Shown: positions 1 through 7,537, counted from the first letter of the stretch. The stretch is DNA of 16,517 nt from an uncultured Eubacterium sp. (GCA_905233805.1 CAJOER010000015.1:1-16517), one strand, 5' to 3'. Translations and numbers: made by a program. The notes: generated by a model from the sequence alone, not told the origin.

Positions 1-505
1 TTGCAGGAATTTTCATTTCGCCTCCATCATAGAGGAAAACTGCATTTTTAGGCATTAATGCAAAAAACTTGAAACCGTTAAACTCCGTTCCGCCGAAAAC
101 ATGGGGAGCGGTAGAGAAAACTACATTTCTTGTATACTCGCCCGGAACTGCTCCGCCGTAGTTGAATGTCGGAGATGTAACGGTAAGTCCGGTCCATTCT
201 TCCATATCGCTTGACGCTTCCGAAAGCGCGTTTGCGGCGCCTGTCAAATTGAGGCTGGTGTCATGGCCGTATTCGTAAGCGTAGGCATACTCTTTTGCGG
301 TAATGTACTTTTCGTAAGCCGCTTTCATATTAGTATAAACCGTGCCGTTCATTTTACTCTCGTAATCGCTGATGGCATTTTTTAATTGCGCTAAATCGCC
401 GTCAGTAGCCGCAAGTGCCACAGTCGGAAGTGTAAACGGTACGGAAGTAATAATAAGAAGCGCCGCTAAAAGAGTAGCTATAAGGCGTTTTGTTATTTTT
501 TTCAT
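1..505 (-). CDS. Secreted protein of unknown function, N-terminal part (cut by left window edge)
   Basis: An open frame begins at the ATG at 505-503 and stays open for 168 codons to the window edge, so the C-terminus is missing. GAAAGGAAG lies just upstream as ribosome site. The protein starts MKKITKRLIATLLAALL, a positive N-region followed by a hydrophobic core, with a probable signal peptidase site near VALA-A (about residue 30). The mature part begins with a charged, probably helical stretch containing YEKYITAKEYAYAYEYG, then a more beta-like part with FNYGGAVPGEYTRN. I do not recognise the family. The start lies 15 bp after the stop of the cysteine-repeat gene, on the same strand, so the two are probably co-transcribed. 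Secretion is well supported; function is not. Confidence 0.8.
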   Translation of the reverse strand, partial: MKKITKRLIATLLAALLIITSVPFTLPTVALAATDGDLAQLKNAISDYESKMNGTVYTNMKAAYEKYITAKEYAYAYEYGHDTSLNLTGAANALSEASSDMEEWTGLTVTSPTFNYGGAVPGEYTRNVVFSTAPHVFGGTEFNGFKFFALMPKNAVFLYDGGEMKIPA

Positions 506-520
506 ACTGTCTTCCTTTCG

Positions 521-3112
521 TTATTTAACTTTAACGGTTTTCTGAGAGGAGAATTCGCCTACGTACGTTTTGCCTGCTTTCTTTTTAAGCGAGCGAACAC
601 GGATATAGTATTTCTTGCCTTTCTTTAAACCTTTAATTGTGTAAGAAGTTGTTTTTTTGTCTTTAATGGTTGTTTTCTTTCTCTTTTTCATATCCTTATC
701 GGTTGAATAGAAGAGTTCATAGCCTGTTCCTGCTTTGTCCTTCGTCCATTTAACCTCTGCGGATTTTTTGCCCGGTTTTACTTTATTTATCTTCGCCTTA
801 TAGTAGTAGCGGTAACTTGTTTTTGAATAGTTTCCGCGTTCCCATTCGCTCTTTGAATTCTTTTCGTAGGCGGCGAACATAAATTCATAAAGTCCGTTTG
901 CTTTAAGATTTTTAAGAGTGTATTTCGTTTTACCGTCGGTCCACGCGTAATTCCACTTTTTGGCGCCCTGCTTGCGATACATAACGCGGTAGTTCTGAGC
1001 ACCATTAACCTTATTGAAGAAAATTTCAAGTTCTTTTTTCTTAAGGTGCGAAACGGTGGTAATTCCCTCGGGCTTTTTAATCTTCTTGTTTACGTTCGCA
1101 TCTTTTGCTTCGTCGTCCGAAGGGGTGGCCTCTTCCACAGTCAGTTTGGGAATCTTTTCGGTTTTTGTATCGCCGCAATAGGTACAGGTATATGTTTTAA
1201 CACCTGTCTCATCTACAGTCGGCTGTTTTGTAATTACGCCTTTGTTCCATGTATGGTCAACGGTCGGAGTATCCTCTTGTTTTTCAAGTATTACTCCGCA
1301 TACCGAGCATTTTTTGCCTGCCGTAAGTCCGGTTTCAATACAGGTTGCGGGAACGGCGGAAACGTCAACTTCCGTATGTCCTTTACACGGTGTAATTTCA
1401 CCTCTGTATTCATCACCGCAGACTGAACAGGTGAAAGTGGAGTAACCCTGCTCGGTACAGGTTGCTTTAGTATTCTTTTTGTTATAGCGGTGCTTGGCCT
1501 TAGGTATTGCGATATGCTCGGTTTTTAATACCTCGCCGCATTTTGTACAGCTGTATACTTTATCGTTGTTACCCTCTTTCGTACAGGTAGCTTCCTTGGT
1601 TGTCGTAACGTCTACTTTAATTGAGTGTCCCGTCGGTTGGGAATTCTCTATGATATATTCATATCCGCAGTCGTTACAGTGATATTTTGTATATCCGATT
1701 GTTTCACAGGTTGCGGCAATCGGTTTAATATCCCAGTTTTTATGACCTGTTTCTTCAATATCATCGTTTAATAAAGTTTCGCCGCATACGGTACAAACAT
1801 AAGTTTTTGTGCCTTTTTCTGTACATGTTGGCTCCTTTGTTACCGTTCCGCTATCAGGCGTGTGACCGTTGGACGAAACAAAGTTGTCCTTGTAGGAGTC
1901 GCCGCAGCGTGTACAGGTGTAAAGCGTGTAGCCTTCTTCCGTACAGGTCGGGTCAACTTCGGTTTCTTCGTAATCATGGTCGAGGGGGTCGGTTAAACTG
2001 ATATCCCCGATGTGAGTGCCGCAAATCTTACATACGCTTTCGGTAGTTCCGCCTTCTGTACAGGTTGCTTCTTTTGTTACAACTCTTTCAGTGTCGTGCT
2101 CCGTGGTGTCAAGAGTTACAGTTTCTCTGCTGTATTCATATCCGCAGACAGAGCACTTCGTTACCTTATCGTAGGTTCCGTTTTCGGTACAGGTTGAGAA
2201 TGTCTGATTTTCGATAACGACGGTTCTTTTATGTCCCTTTGCCGGAACGGTTACCGATTCTCTTGAAAGCTCCTCGCCGCAGACTGAGCAGTAAACGACG
2301 TTGTCGTATGAGCCGTCCTGTTCGCAGGTTGCCGGTACGGAATTCTCCTTAACGGCTGCAGCTTCCGTATGACCGTTCGGGTCTGTTGTAAAGTGTCCTG
2401 TGCCTTCTTCGCCTTCCATTACGATATTACATCTTACACATCTGCGAACCGCATCGTAAGAACCGCCCTGAGTACAGGTTGCGGGGTCTTCGTTTTCTAT
2501 TACGATTGAGCCCGGAGTATGACCTTTTGCAGTTCCTTCGTCAGTGTAGAACTCACCGTTTTTATCGTCAACTTCTCCACAGTTTGCACAAACAAGTTTG
2601 TATGTTCCGTCCTTTTCACAGGTGGCGTCATTATTCGATATTTTAATGTTAAACTTATGTCCTGTTTTTCGTTGCCATACCTTTACATCCTGAGTGGTGA
2701 AATCGTAATCGGGGTCATAACCTTCAACGACGCCCTTATCGGTATCAGTAAATTTACATGTTGCGGTATAAGTTTCAGTACCGTCCTCGGTACAGGTTCC
2801 GTATGTATAAACGGGACCCTTAACAGACATATTTTTTGTAATGGTATTGTTTTCGTAGTTGCTCTTGCATTCGCTTCTTTTACACTTGAAAGTAGCAATG
2901 CATACGGAATGTTCTTCGTTCCACGAGTAAGTCGGGGCGCCGTAGAGATGTCCTGTTTTAGCACATTCGGTATTGTTTTCAACAATTTTATCTGCAACGT
3001 CAGCAACTTTATCCAATATGGTAAGAACGGTGTTTACCCAGCCGGGGATAGGAACGCCGACCAAGCCATCCCTCGTAAGCGATTCCGTCACCGCCGATTG
3101 CAGTTCCGTCAA
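521..3112 (-). CDS. Large secreted cysteine-repeat protein with two C-terminal fn3-like domains (downstream part of a frameshifted gene)
   Basis: This 863-residue frame has no signal peptide and no good ribosome site at its only early start, a TTG at 3112. The upstream frame (3009-3596) supplies a secretion signal and overlaps it, so the two are best read as one gene broken by a frameshift. Residues 1-160 hold a short hydrophobic stretch (PIPGWVNTVLTILDKVADV) and degenerate cysteine motifs. Residues 163-655 hold twelve repeats of about 42 residues with the pattern TC-x2-3-G...C-x2-C-G...GH. An acidic linker (EEATPSDDEAKD) follows, then two fibronectin-III-like domains at roughly 677-770 and 772-863, ending in a Lys-rich strand (KKYYIRVRSLKKKAGKTYVG). 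Such arrays are familiar in gut Firmicutes surface proteins, but I know of no established function. A role at the cell surface is inferred from the signal peptide of the upstream frame. Confidence 0.8.
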   Translation of the reverse strand: MTELQSAVTESLTRDGLVGVPIPGWVNTVLTILDKVADVADKIVENNTECAKTGHLYGAPTYSWNEEHSVCIATFKCKRSECKSNYENNTITKNMSVKGPVYTYGTCTEDGTETYTATCKFTDTDKGVVEGYDPDYDFTTQDVKVWQRKTGHKFNIKISNNDATCEKDGTYKLVCANCGEVDDKNGEFYTDEGTAKGHTPGSIVIENEDPATCTQGGSYDAVRRCVRCNIVMEGEEGTGHFTTDPNGHTEAAAVKENSVPATCEQDGSYDNVVYCSVCGEELSRESVTVPAKGHKRTVVIENQTFSTCTENGTYDKVTKCSVCGYEYSRETVTLDTTEHDTERVVTKEATCTEGGTTESVCKICGTHIGDISLTDPLDHDYEETEVDPTCTEEGYTLYTCTRCGDSYKDNFVSSNGHTPDSGTVTKEPTCTEKGTKTYVCTVCGETLLNDDIEETGHKNWDIKPIAATCETIGYTKYHCNDCGYEYIIENSQPTGHSIKVDVTTTKEATCTKEGNNDKVYSCTKCGEVLKTEHIAIPKAKHRYNKKNTKATCTEQGYSTFTCSVCGDEYRGEITPCKGHTEVDVSAVPATCIETGLTAGKKCSVCGVILEKQEDTPTVDHTWNKGVITKQPTVDETGVKTYTCTYCGDTKTEKIPKLTVEEATPSDDEAKDANVNKKIKKPEGITTVSHLKKKELEIFFNKVNGAQNYRVMYRKQGAKKWNYAWTDGKTKYTLKNLKANGLYEFMFAAYEKNSKSEWERGNYSKTSYRYYYKAKINKVKPGKKSAEVKWTKDKAGTGYELFYSTDKDMKKRKKTTIKDKKTTSYTIKGLKKGKKYYIRVRSLKKKAGKTYVGEFSSQKTVKVK
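1148..2626 (-). repeat. Array of twelve ~42-residue C/CxxC/H protein repeats
   Basis: The encoded units start at residues 163, 211, 261, 307, 349, 388, 428, 467, 508, 550, 589 and 631 of the 863-residue frame. Each unit has a leading Cys in (A/P)TC, a Gly 4-5 residues later, a CxxC (usually CxxCG) about 6-9 residues after that, and a closing His, most often in GH. The last unit has Val in place of the first Cys (PTVDETG) and lacks the His. The units differ clearly in sequence, so this is an old amplification. Three Cys and one His per unit is a stoichiometry compatible with metal binding or disulfides; neither can be shown from sequence alone. Confidence 0.85.
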
Positions 3113-3596
3113 CTCTGATTTTGATGCCCTGGCTCAGCGAGGTTTCAAGAATCTCAACGCCTACCTCGCCGACAGCTCCGCATTTGGGGCACTCATAAAA
3201 TGCCATGAGGCCGCTCTTGTCATTCGATTTGAAAGTGAACTGCGGAGAGCCGAAATTGAAATTGTGTTTTTCAGTGTTTCTTATTCTCGTGAAGATTGTA
3301 TTTGATTCGATTATCGCGGTAGATGGGTCGCTGTCCCATGAATAGGTCGAGTGATTGTTGTCACCGTCGTCAACATAATCTTCAAAGCCCTCGTTTCCTT
3401 TGGGTAAGGGCGGAATCTTGTTCTGGGGAACAGTCTGACCTCTTTTAATGATAAGTTCGTCGCCTAACGTTTGTCCTTCTTCGTCAAGGAAAACTACAGT
3501 GTATGTTATATCGGCAGCAAGCGCTGTCATAGGAGCTAAACAGCTCACAACAAGGAGCAGAGATAAAACAATGCTTAATAACTTTTTGCCTTTTAT
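3009..3596 (-). pseudogene. N-terminal part of the cysteine-repeat surface protein: signal peptide plus InlB-like repeat, separated by a frameshift
   Basis: Reading from 3596, the frame gives (I)KGKKLLSIVLSLLLVVSCLAPMTALAA, a convincing signal peptide with a cleavage site after ALA-A. It continues with TYTVVFLDEEGQTLGDE...KRGQTVP, which resembles a Listeria/Bacteroides (InlB B-type, Flg_new) beta-grasp repeat, and then FYECPKCGAVGE, a CxxC motif akin to the downstream repeats. The frame ends at TAA 3011-3009, inside the overlapping frame that carries the rest of the protein. A GTG at 3548 is the first ordinary start codon, but it would cut off most of the signal peptide. The natural start position, 7 nt after GGAGG, is an ATA. 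Start-codon loss plus a frameshift suggests a decaying gene; sequencing or assembly error is the main alternative. Confidence 0.65.
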
Positions 3597-3610
3597 AACA
3601 ATCCCTCCTT
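3594..3610 (-). promoter_or_regulatory. Strong ribosome site followed by ATA where the start codon should be
   Basis: On the minus strand AAGGAGGG (3610-3603) is a near-perfect Shine-Dalgarno sequence. Seven nucleotides after its GGAGG core comes ATA (3596-3594), in frame with the signal peptide. The nearby TTG (3601-3599) is too close to the ribosome site and is followed by TTA TAA in its own frame, so it cannot serve. The arrangement looks like an ATG changed to ATA. Confidence 0.7.
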
Positions 3611-3639
3611 AAAATAATAATTTTAGTTCATAATATTCT

Positions 3640-3676
3640 ACAAATACTATTATAACATAGAGAATGTCAATTTTGT
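3640..3676 (-). promoter_or_regulatory. Probable promoter region of the cysteine-repeat gene
   Basis: On the minus strand there is a TTGACA (3670-3665) and a TATAAT (3654-3649), but they are only 10 bp apart and cannot belong to one standard sigma-70 promoter. TATAAT pairs at 17 bp with GACAAA, and TTGACA pairs at 15 bp with TAGTAT. The region between the gpmI terminator and the ribosome site is AT-rich and is where the promoter must lie, but the exact boxes are uncertain. Confidence 0.4.
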
Positions 3677-3745
3677 CTATATAATATTAAAATCCTTTCT
3701 GTAATAATAAACAAATTTTCACCTGTGTTTTTGTAGATAATAACC

Positions 3746-3781
3746 AAAAAAACTGCCCTGCAAATTACTGCAAGACAGTTT
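3746..3781 (-). terminator. Rho-independent terminator after gpmI
   Basis: Reading the minus strand, AAACTGTCTTGCA (3781-3769) pairs with TGCAGGGCAGTTT (3762-3750) as a 13-bp stem with two G-U pairs and a 6-nt loop, followed directly by a T run (3752-3746). It lies about 18 bp past the gpmI stop and separates the glycolytic operon from the surface-protein genes. Confidence 0.85.
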
Positions 3782-3798
3782 CGGTATTATAAGTCTTT

Positions 3799-5331
3799 TT
3801 ATTTGATTATTGAAATTCCCGTCATTTCTTCGGGCTGGGGAAGGTTCATTACTTTAAGCATTGTCGGCACGATGTCGCAGAGTTTTCCGCCTTCGCGCAG
3901 TTCAACGTCGCCGCAGTTTATGCAGATAAAGGGAACCTCGTTTGTGGTGTGTGCAGTGAAGGGCGAGCCGTCAGCTTCCTTCATAATGTCCGCATTACCG
4001 TGGTCAGCCGTTACGAAGAGCGTACCGCCGTTTTCAAGAACCGCTTTGTAAAGCGAACCGACGCACTTATCAACTGCCTCAACTGCTTTGACCGCCGCGT
4101 CAAAAACGCCCGTGTGGCCTACCATATCGCAGTTTGCAAAGTTGATTATTACAACGTCGTATTTACCCGAGCGTACCGCCTCGTCAAGCTTTTCGCTAAC
4201 CTCAAAGGCGCTCATTTCGGGCTTTAAGTCGTAGGTTGCAACCTTCGGGGACGGAACGAGAATTCTGTCCTCGCCCTCGTTTACCGCCTCAACGCCGCCG
4301 TTGAAGAAAAACGTTACGTGAGCGTATTTTTCAGTCTCGGCAATACGAAGCTGAGTCATACCTCTTTTTGCAAGATACTCGCCGAAGGTGTTTGTAAGAA
4401 CCTGGGGCTTAAACGCAATATCAACGTTGGGCATTGTCGCGTCATACTGAGTCATACATACGTAGTTTACGGGGAAACGCTCTCTTCCAAATCCCGTAAA
4501 TGCGTCGTCAACGAAAGTTCTCGTAATTTCTCTTGCTCTGTCGGGACGGAAGTTGAAGAATACAATGCTGTCGTTTGCGCCGATTCTTCCCTCGTTTTCA
4601 AGGGTAACCGTCGGGAGAATGAATTCGTCCGTGAGGTTTTTGCCGTCGCTGTCCACGGTTTCATATGATTCTTCAATTGCCTTTACGGGGTCGGTGTTGA
4701 ATTTGCCCTTACCGAATACGAATGCGTCGTAAGCCTTCTTGACTCTGTCCCAGTTGTTATCTCTGTCCATAGCGTAGTAACGGCCGGTTACGGTAGCGAC
4801 CTTGCCTACGCCGATTTCGTTCATTTTTTCAATCGCTTCAGCTACGTAGTCTTTACCGCTTGTCGGCGGAACGTCACGTCCGTCCATGATGCAGTGAAGG
4901 TATACGTTCTTCTGGCCAAGGCGTTTTGCAAGCTCCACGATAGCCCATACGTGGGTGTTGTGTGAGTGAACGCCGCCGTCGCTCATAAGTCCCATAAGAT
5001 GAAGGGAAGTGCCGTTTTCGATTGATTTATTTATTGCATTACAGAGCGCTTCATTTTCGAAAAAGTCGCCGTCTTCGATAGACTTTGTAATTCTCGTGAG
5101 TTCCTGATATACTACGCGTCCCGCGCCCATATTTGTATGGCCTACCTCGGAGTTACCCATCTGTCCGTCGGGAAGACCTACATTGAGTCCCGAAGCGCCT
5201 ATATATGTATAAGGGTACTTTTCCATAAGCATATCAAGGTTCGGTTTATTTGCGGCTGCAATTGCGTTTCCGTAAGTATCGGGATTATGGCCGAAGCCGT
5301 CCATAATGCAAAGTACGTTAGTCTTTTTCAT
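3799..5331 (-). CDS. gpmI: 2,3-bisphosphoglycerate-independent phosphoglycerate mutase
   Basis: This cytoplasmic enzyme interconverts 3- and 2-phosphoglycerate in glycolysis through a phosphoserine intermediate, using divalent metal such as manganese. The family motifs are all present: metal-binding Asp11 in MDGFG, the phosphorylated Ser61 in MGNSEVGH, DGRDVPP, GRYYAMDRDNNWDR, FFNFRPDRAREI, the metal site CDMVGHTG, and VTADHGNAD near the C-terminus. At 510 residues it has the normal family length. I chose the ATG at 5331 because GGAG lies 9 nt upstream; the earlier in-frame TTG at 5346 overlaps that ribosome site. It is the last gene of pgk-tpiA-gpmI, 50 bp after tpiA, with a hairpin in between and a terminator behind it. 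Confidence 0.97.
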   Translation of the reverse strand: MKKTNVLCIMDGFGHNPDTYGNAIAAANKPNLDMLMEKYPYTYIGASGLNVGLPDGQMGNSEVGHTNMGAGRVVYQELTRITKSIEDGDFFENEALCNAINKSIENGTSLHLMGLMSDGGVHSHNTHVWAIVELAKRLGQKNVYLHCIMDGRDVPPTSGKDYVAEAIEKMNEIGVGKVATVTGRYYAMDRDNNWDRVKKAYDAFVFGKGKFNTDPVKAIEESYETVDSDGKNLTDEFILPTVTLENEGRIGANDSIVFFNFRPDRAREITRTFVDDAFTGFGRERFPVNYVCMTQYDATMPNVDIAFKPQVLTNTFGEYLAKRGMTQLRIAETEKYAHVTFFFNGGVEAVNEGEDRILVPSPKVATYDLKPEMSAFEVSEKLDEAVRSGKYDVVIINFANCDMVGHTGVFDAAVKAVEAVDKCVGSLYKAVLENGGTLFVTADHGNADIMKEADGSPFTAHTTNEVPFICINCGDVELREGGKLCDIVPTMLKVMNLPQPEEMTGISIIK

Positions 5332-5343
5332 ATTGCTGTTCTC

Positions 5344-5370
5344 CAAAATAAGGGCGGATTTCTCCGCCCT
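5344..5370 (-). other. Intercistronic GC-rich hairpin between tpiA and gpmI (processing or partial-termination signal)
   Basis: AGGGCGGA (5351-5358) and TCCGCCCT (5363-5370) form a perfect 8-bp stem with a 4-nt loop. On the minus strand the stem is followed by TTATTTT, a weak T tract, and then immediately by the gpmI ribosome site GGAG (5344-5341). It could be a leaky terminator, an RNA processing or stability element, or a modulator of gpmI translation. The structure is clear; its role is inferred. Confidence 0.6.
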
Positions 5371-5381
5371 GATAGTTTTAT

Positions 5382-6149
5382 TTATCTGCTTGCCGCCTTA
5401 ACGATAACTGAAAAGTCGTTAGCTTTAAGCGATGCGCCGCCGATAAGACCGCCGTCAACGTTTTCTTTGTCAAGAAGTTCTTCGGCATTAGCAGCGTTCA
5501 TTGAGCCGCCGTACTGTACTACGAAAGCGTCGGCAGCTTCCTTGCTGTAAAGGTCTGCGATAACCTGACGGATATAACCGTTAACCTCGTCAGCCTGGTC
5601 GGCAGTAGCGGTTTTGCCGGTGCCGATAGCCCATACGGGTTCGTATGCGATAATGATATTTGAAAGTTCGCTTTCGCTTACGCCCTGAAGCGCAACCTTT
5701 GTCTGCTTTCCTACGATTTCAAAGGTAACGCCCTGTTCTCTTTCTTCAAGAACCTCGCCTACGCAGAGAATAACGGTAAGACCGGAATCAAGCGCAGCGC
5801 GTACTCTCTTGTTAACCGTTTCGTCCGTCTCGCCGAAATACTGACGTCTTTCGCTGTGGCCGATGATTACATAGGGAACGCCCATAGCTTTAAGCATGGG
5901 AGCGGAAACCTCGCCCGTGAAAGCGCCCTTTTCAGCCCAGTGGCAGTTCTCAGCGCCGATTTTAATATTTGAACCTGCTGCCGCATCAAGCGCCGCCTGA
6001 AGGTCAATAAACGGAGCGCAGATTACTACGTCGCAGTCAGCTCCTGCAACGAGGGGCTTCATTTCGTTGATAAGCGCCGTTGTTTCGGCGGGTGTGTTAT
6101 TCATTTTCCAGTTACCTGCGATAACTGCTTTTCTGAGTGCCTTATTCAT
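5382..6149 (-). CDS. tpiA: Triosephosphate isomerase
   Basis: The enzyme interconverts dihydroxyacetone phosphate and glyceraldehyde-3-phosphate in the cytoplasm. Catalytic residues are visible: Lys15 in AGNWKMN, His98 in IIGHSERR and Glu170 in AYEPVWAIGTG, followed by the flexible phosphate-gripping loop AIGTGKTA and the phosphate-binding motifs YGGSMNAAN and GLIGGASL. At 255 residues it has the usual length for a single-barrel enzyme that forms dimers in this family. GGAGGAG precedes the ATG at 6149. The gene starts 18 bp after the pgk stop, so the two are co-transcribed. Confidence 0.98.
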   Translation of the reverse strand: MNKALRKAVIAGNWKMNNTPAETTALINEMKPLVAGADCDVVICAPFIDLQAALDAAAGSNIKIGAENCHWAEKGAFTGEVSAPMLKAMGVPYVIIGHSERRQYFGETDETVNKRVRAALDSGLTVILCVGEVLEEREQGVTFEIVGKQTKVALQGVSESELSNIIIAYEPVWAIGTGKTATADQADEVNGYIRQVIADLYSKEAADAFVVQYGGSMNAANAEELLDKENVDGGLIGGASLKANDFSVIVKAASR

Positions 6150-6167
6150 AATATCTCCTCCGAATTA

Positions 6168-7364
6168 TTATTTGTCCTGTAATGCCGCTATGCCGGGAAG
6201 CTCCTTGCCCTCAAGGAATTCAAGGGAAGCGCCGCCGCCCGTTGAAATATGGCTCATCTTATCGGCAAAGCCGAGTTTTGTAACTGCAGCAACGCTGTCG
6301 CCGCCGCCGATAATTGAGATTGCGCCGCTTTCTGCAACTGCGTTTGCAACTGCAACCGTGCCGCCTTCAAACGCCTTCCATTCGGATACACCCATAGGTC
6401 CGTTCCAGATGACCGTTCCGGCGCCCTTGATAGCGTTTACAAAAAGCTCCTGAGAAGCGGGGCCGATGTCAAGTCCCATCCAGCCGTCGGGAATCTCGTC
6501 TGAATTAACTATCATATTTTCGGTGTTTTCATCGTATTCTTTTCCTACGATGTTGTCGATGGGAATAAGGAAATTAACACCCTTGGCTTCGGCGTCCTTC
6601 ATCATTTCGCCGGCTTTGTCAATCCAGTCAGATTCAAGAAGGGAATTACCGATTGAGTGGCCGAGGTATTTCATAAATGTATAAGCCATACCGCCGCCGA
6701 TAATGATAGTATCGCACTTATCAAGAAGGTTTGTGATTACGCCGATTTTGTCGGATACTTTAGCGCCGCCGAGAATTGCAACGAGAGGTCTCTTCGGGTC
6801 AGCGAGCGCTCCGCCCATAAACTCGATTTCCTTCTGGATAAGATATCCGCATACTGCGGGAAGGTAAGCGGCAACGCCCGTTGTTGAGCAGTGCGCTCTG
6901 TGAGCGGTACCGAATGCGTCGTTTACGAATACGTCGGCAAGAGAAGCAAGCTCTTTTGAGAAGTTCTCTTCGTTCTTGGTTTCCTCGGCTCTGTAACGGA
7001 CGTTTTCAAGAAGCATAACCTCTCCTTCGCCGAGTGCAGCAGCCATAGCCTTTGCATTTTCGCCAACTACTTCGGCATCCTCGGCGAGCTTAACCTCTGT
7101 GCCGAGATATTCCGAAAGCTTCTTTGCTACGGGAGCAAGGCTGAATTCGGGTTTGTATTCTCCCTTAGGTCTTCCGAGATGGGAGCAGAGAATAACCTTT
7201 GCGCCGTTTTCCATTAAGTACTTAATTGTGGGAAGAGCGGCAACGATTCTCTTATCGTTTGTGATTTCGCCGTCTTTAAGCGGAACATTGAAGTCGCAGC
7301 GTGCAAGGACTCTTTTGCCTTTTACGTCGATATCTTCAATAGTCTTTTTGTTTAAAGCGTTCAT
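6168..7364 (-). CDS. pgk: Phosphoglycerate kinase
   Basis: Pgk transfers phosphate from 1,3-bisphosphoglycerate to ADP, an ATP-yielding glycolytic step in the cytoplasm. The two-domain protein shows the N-terminal substrate-binding motifs ARCDFNVPL, SHLGRPKG and LLENVRYRAEE, the DAFGTAHRAH loop, and the C-terminal nucleotide-binding motifs AILGGAKVSDKI, IWNGPMGVSEW and IIGGGDSVAA. At 398 residues it is full length. GGAG lies 8 nt before the ATG at 7364. It is the first gene of pgk-tpiA-gpmI and has its own promoter just upstream; gap and eno, which often accompany this cluster, are not adjacent here. Confidence 0.98.
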   Translation of the reverse strand: MNALNKKTIEDIDVKGKRVLARCDFNVPLKDGEITNDKRIVAALPTIKYLMENGAKVILCSHLGRPKGEYKPEFSLAPVAKKLSEYLGTEVKLAEDAEVVGENAKAMAAALGEGEVMLLENVRYRAEETKNEENFSKELASLADVFVNDAFGTAHRAHCSTTGVAAYLPAVCGYLIQKEIEFMGGALADPKRPLVAILGGAKVSDKIGVITNLLDKCDTIIIGGGMAYTFMKYLGHSIGNSLLESDWIDKAGEMMKDAEAKGVNFLIPIDNIVGKEYDENTENMIVNSDEIPDGWMGLDIGPASQELFVNAIKGAGTVIWNGPMGVSEWKAFEGGTVAVANAVAESGAISIIGGGDSVAAVTKLGFADKMSHISTGGGASLEFLEGKELPGIAALQDK

Positions 7365-7407
7365 GAAAAATCTCCTTTATACTAATTATTTAAAATTTAA
7401 CGATAAT

Positions 7408-7436
7408 ATTATATATTATTTAATCTCAATATGCAA
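7408..7436 (-). promoter_or_regulatory. Sigma-70-type promoter of the pgk-tpiA-gpmI operon
   Basis: On the minus strand TTGCAT (7436-7431) is followed after exactly 17 bp by TATAAT (7413-7408). The predicted transcript start is roughly 35-40 nt before the pgk ATG, leaving a short leader. A 15-bp inverted repeat overlaps the -35 box. Confidence 0.8.
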
Positions 7437-7442
7437 CATATT
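7428..7442. promoter_or_regulatory. Perfect 15-bp inverted repeat overlapping the pgk -35 box, candidate operator
   Basis: AATATG-CAA-CATATT is a perfect 6-bp inverted repeat with a 3-bp centre. It covers the pgk -35 element, where a bound repressor would block polymerase. Short AT-rich palindromes occur by chance in such sequence, so the operator role is a guess. Confidence 0.35.
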
Positions 7443-7537
7443 TTTTATTAATATGGTAATCACAGAGTATTATGCATTTTTTGATTGACGGAATCCTTAA
7501 AATGTATTTGTAATTGCTCGGTTCTAATAAAAATATA

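Noticed and set aside
1148..2626. Regular DNA periodicity resembling a CRISPR or other direct-repeat array
   Set aside because: The period (about 115-150 bp) and the diverged units follow codons of a protein repeat; there are no short identical repeats with unique spacers.
1046..3118. Several plus-strand open frames opposite the cysteine-repeat gene
   Set aside because: They repeat with the same period as the minus-strand repeats and are Cys/Phe/Ser-rich mirror translations; none has a ribosome site.
3649..3670. TTGACA and TATAAT read as a single strong minus-strand promoter
   Set aside because: The two boxes are only 10 bp apart, far too close for one sigma-70 promoter. I kept only a low-confidence promoter region.
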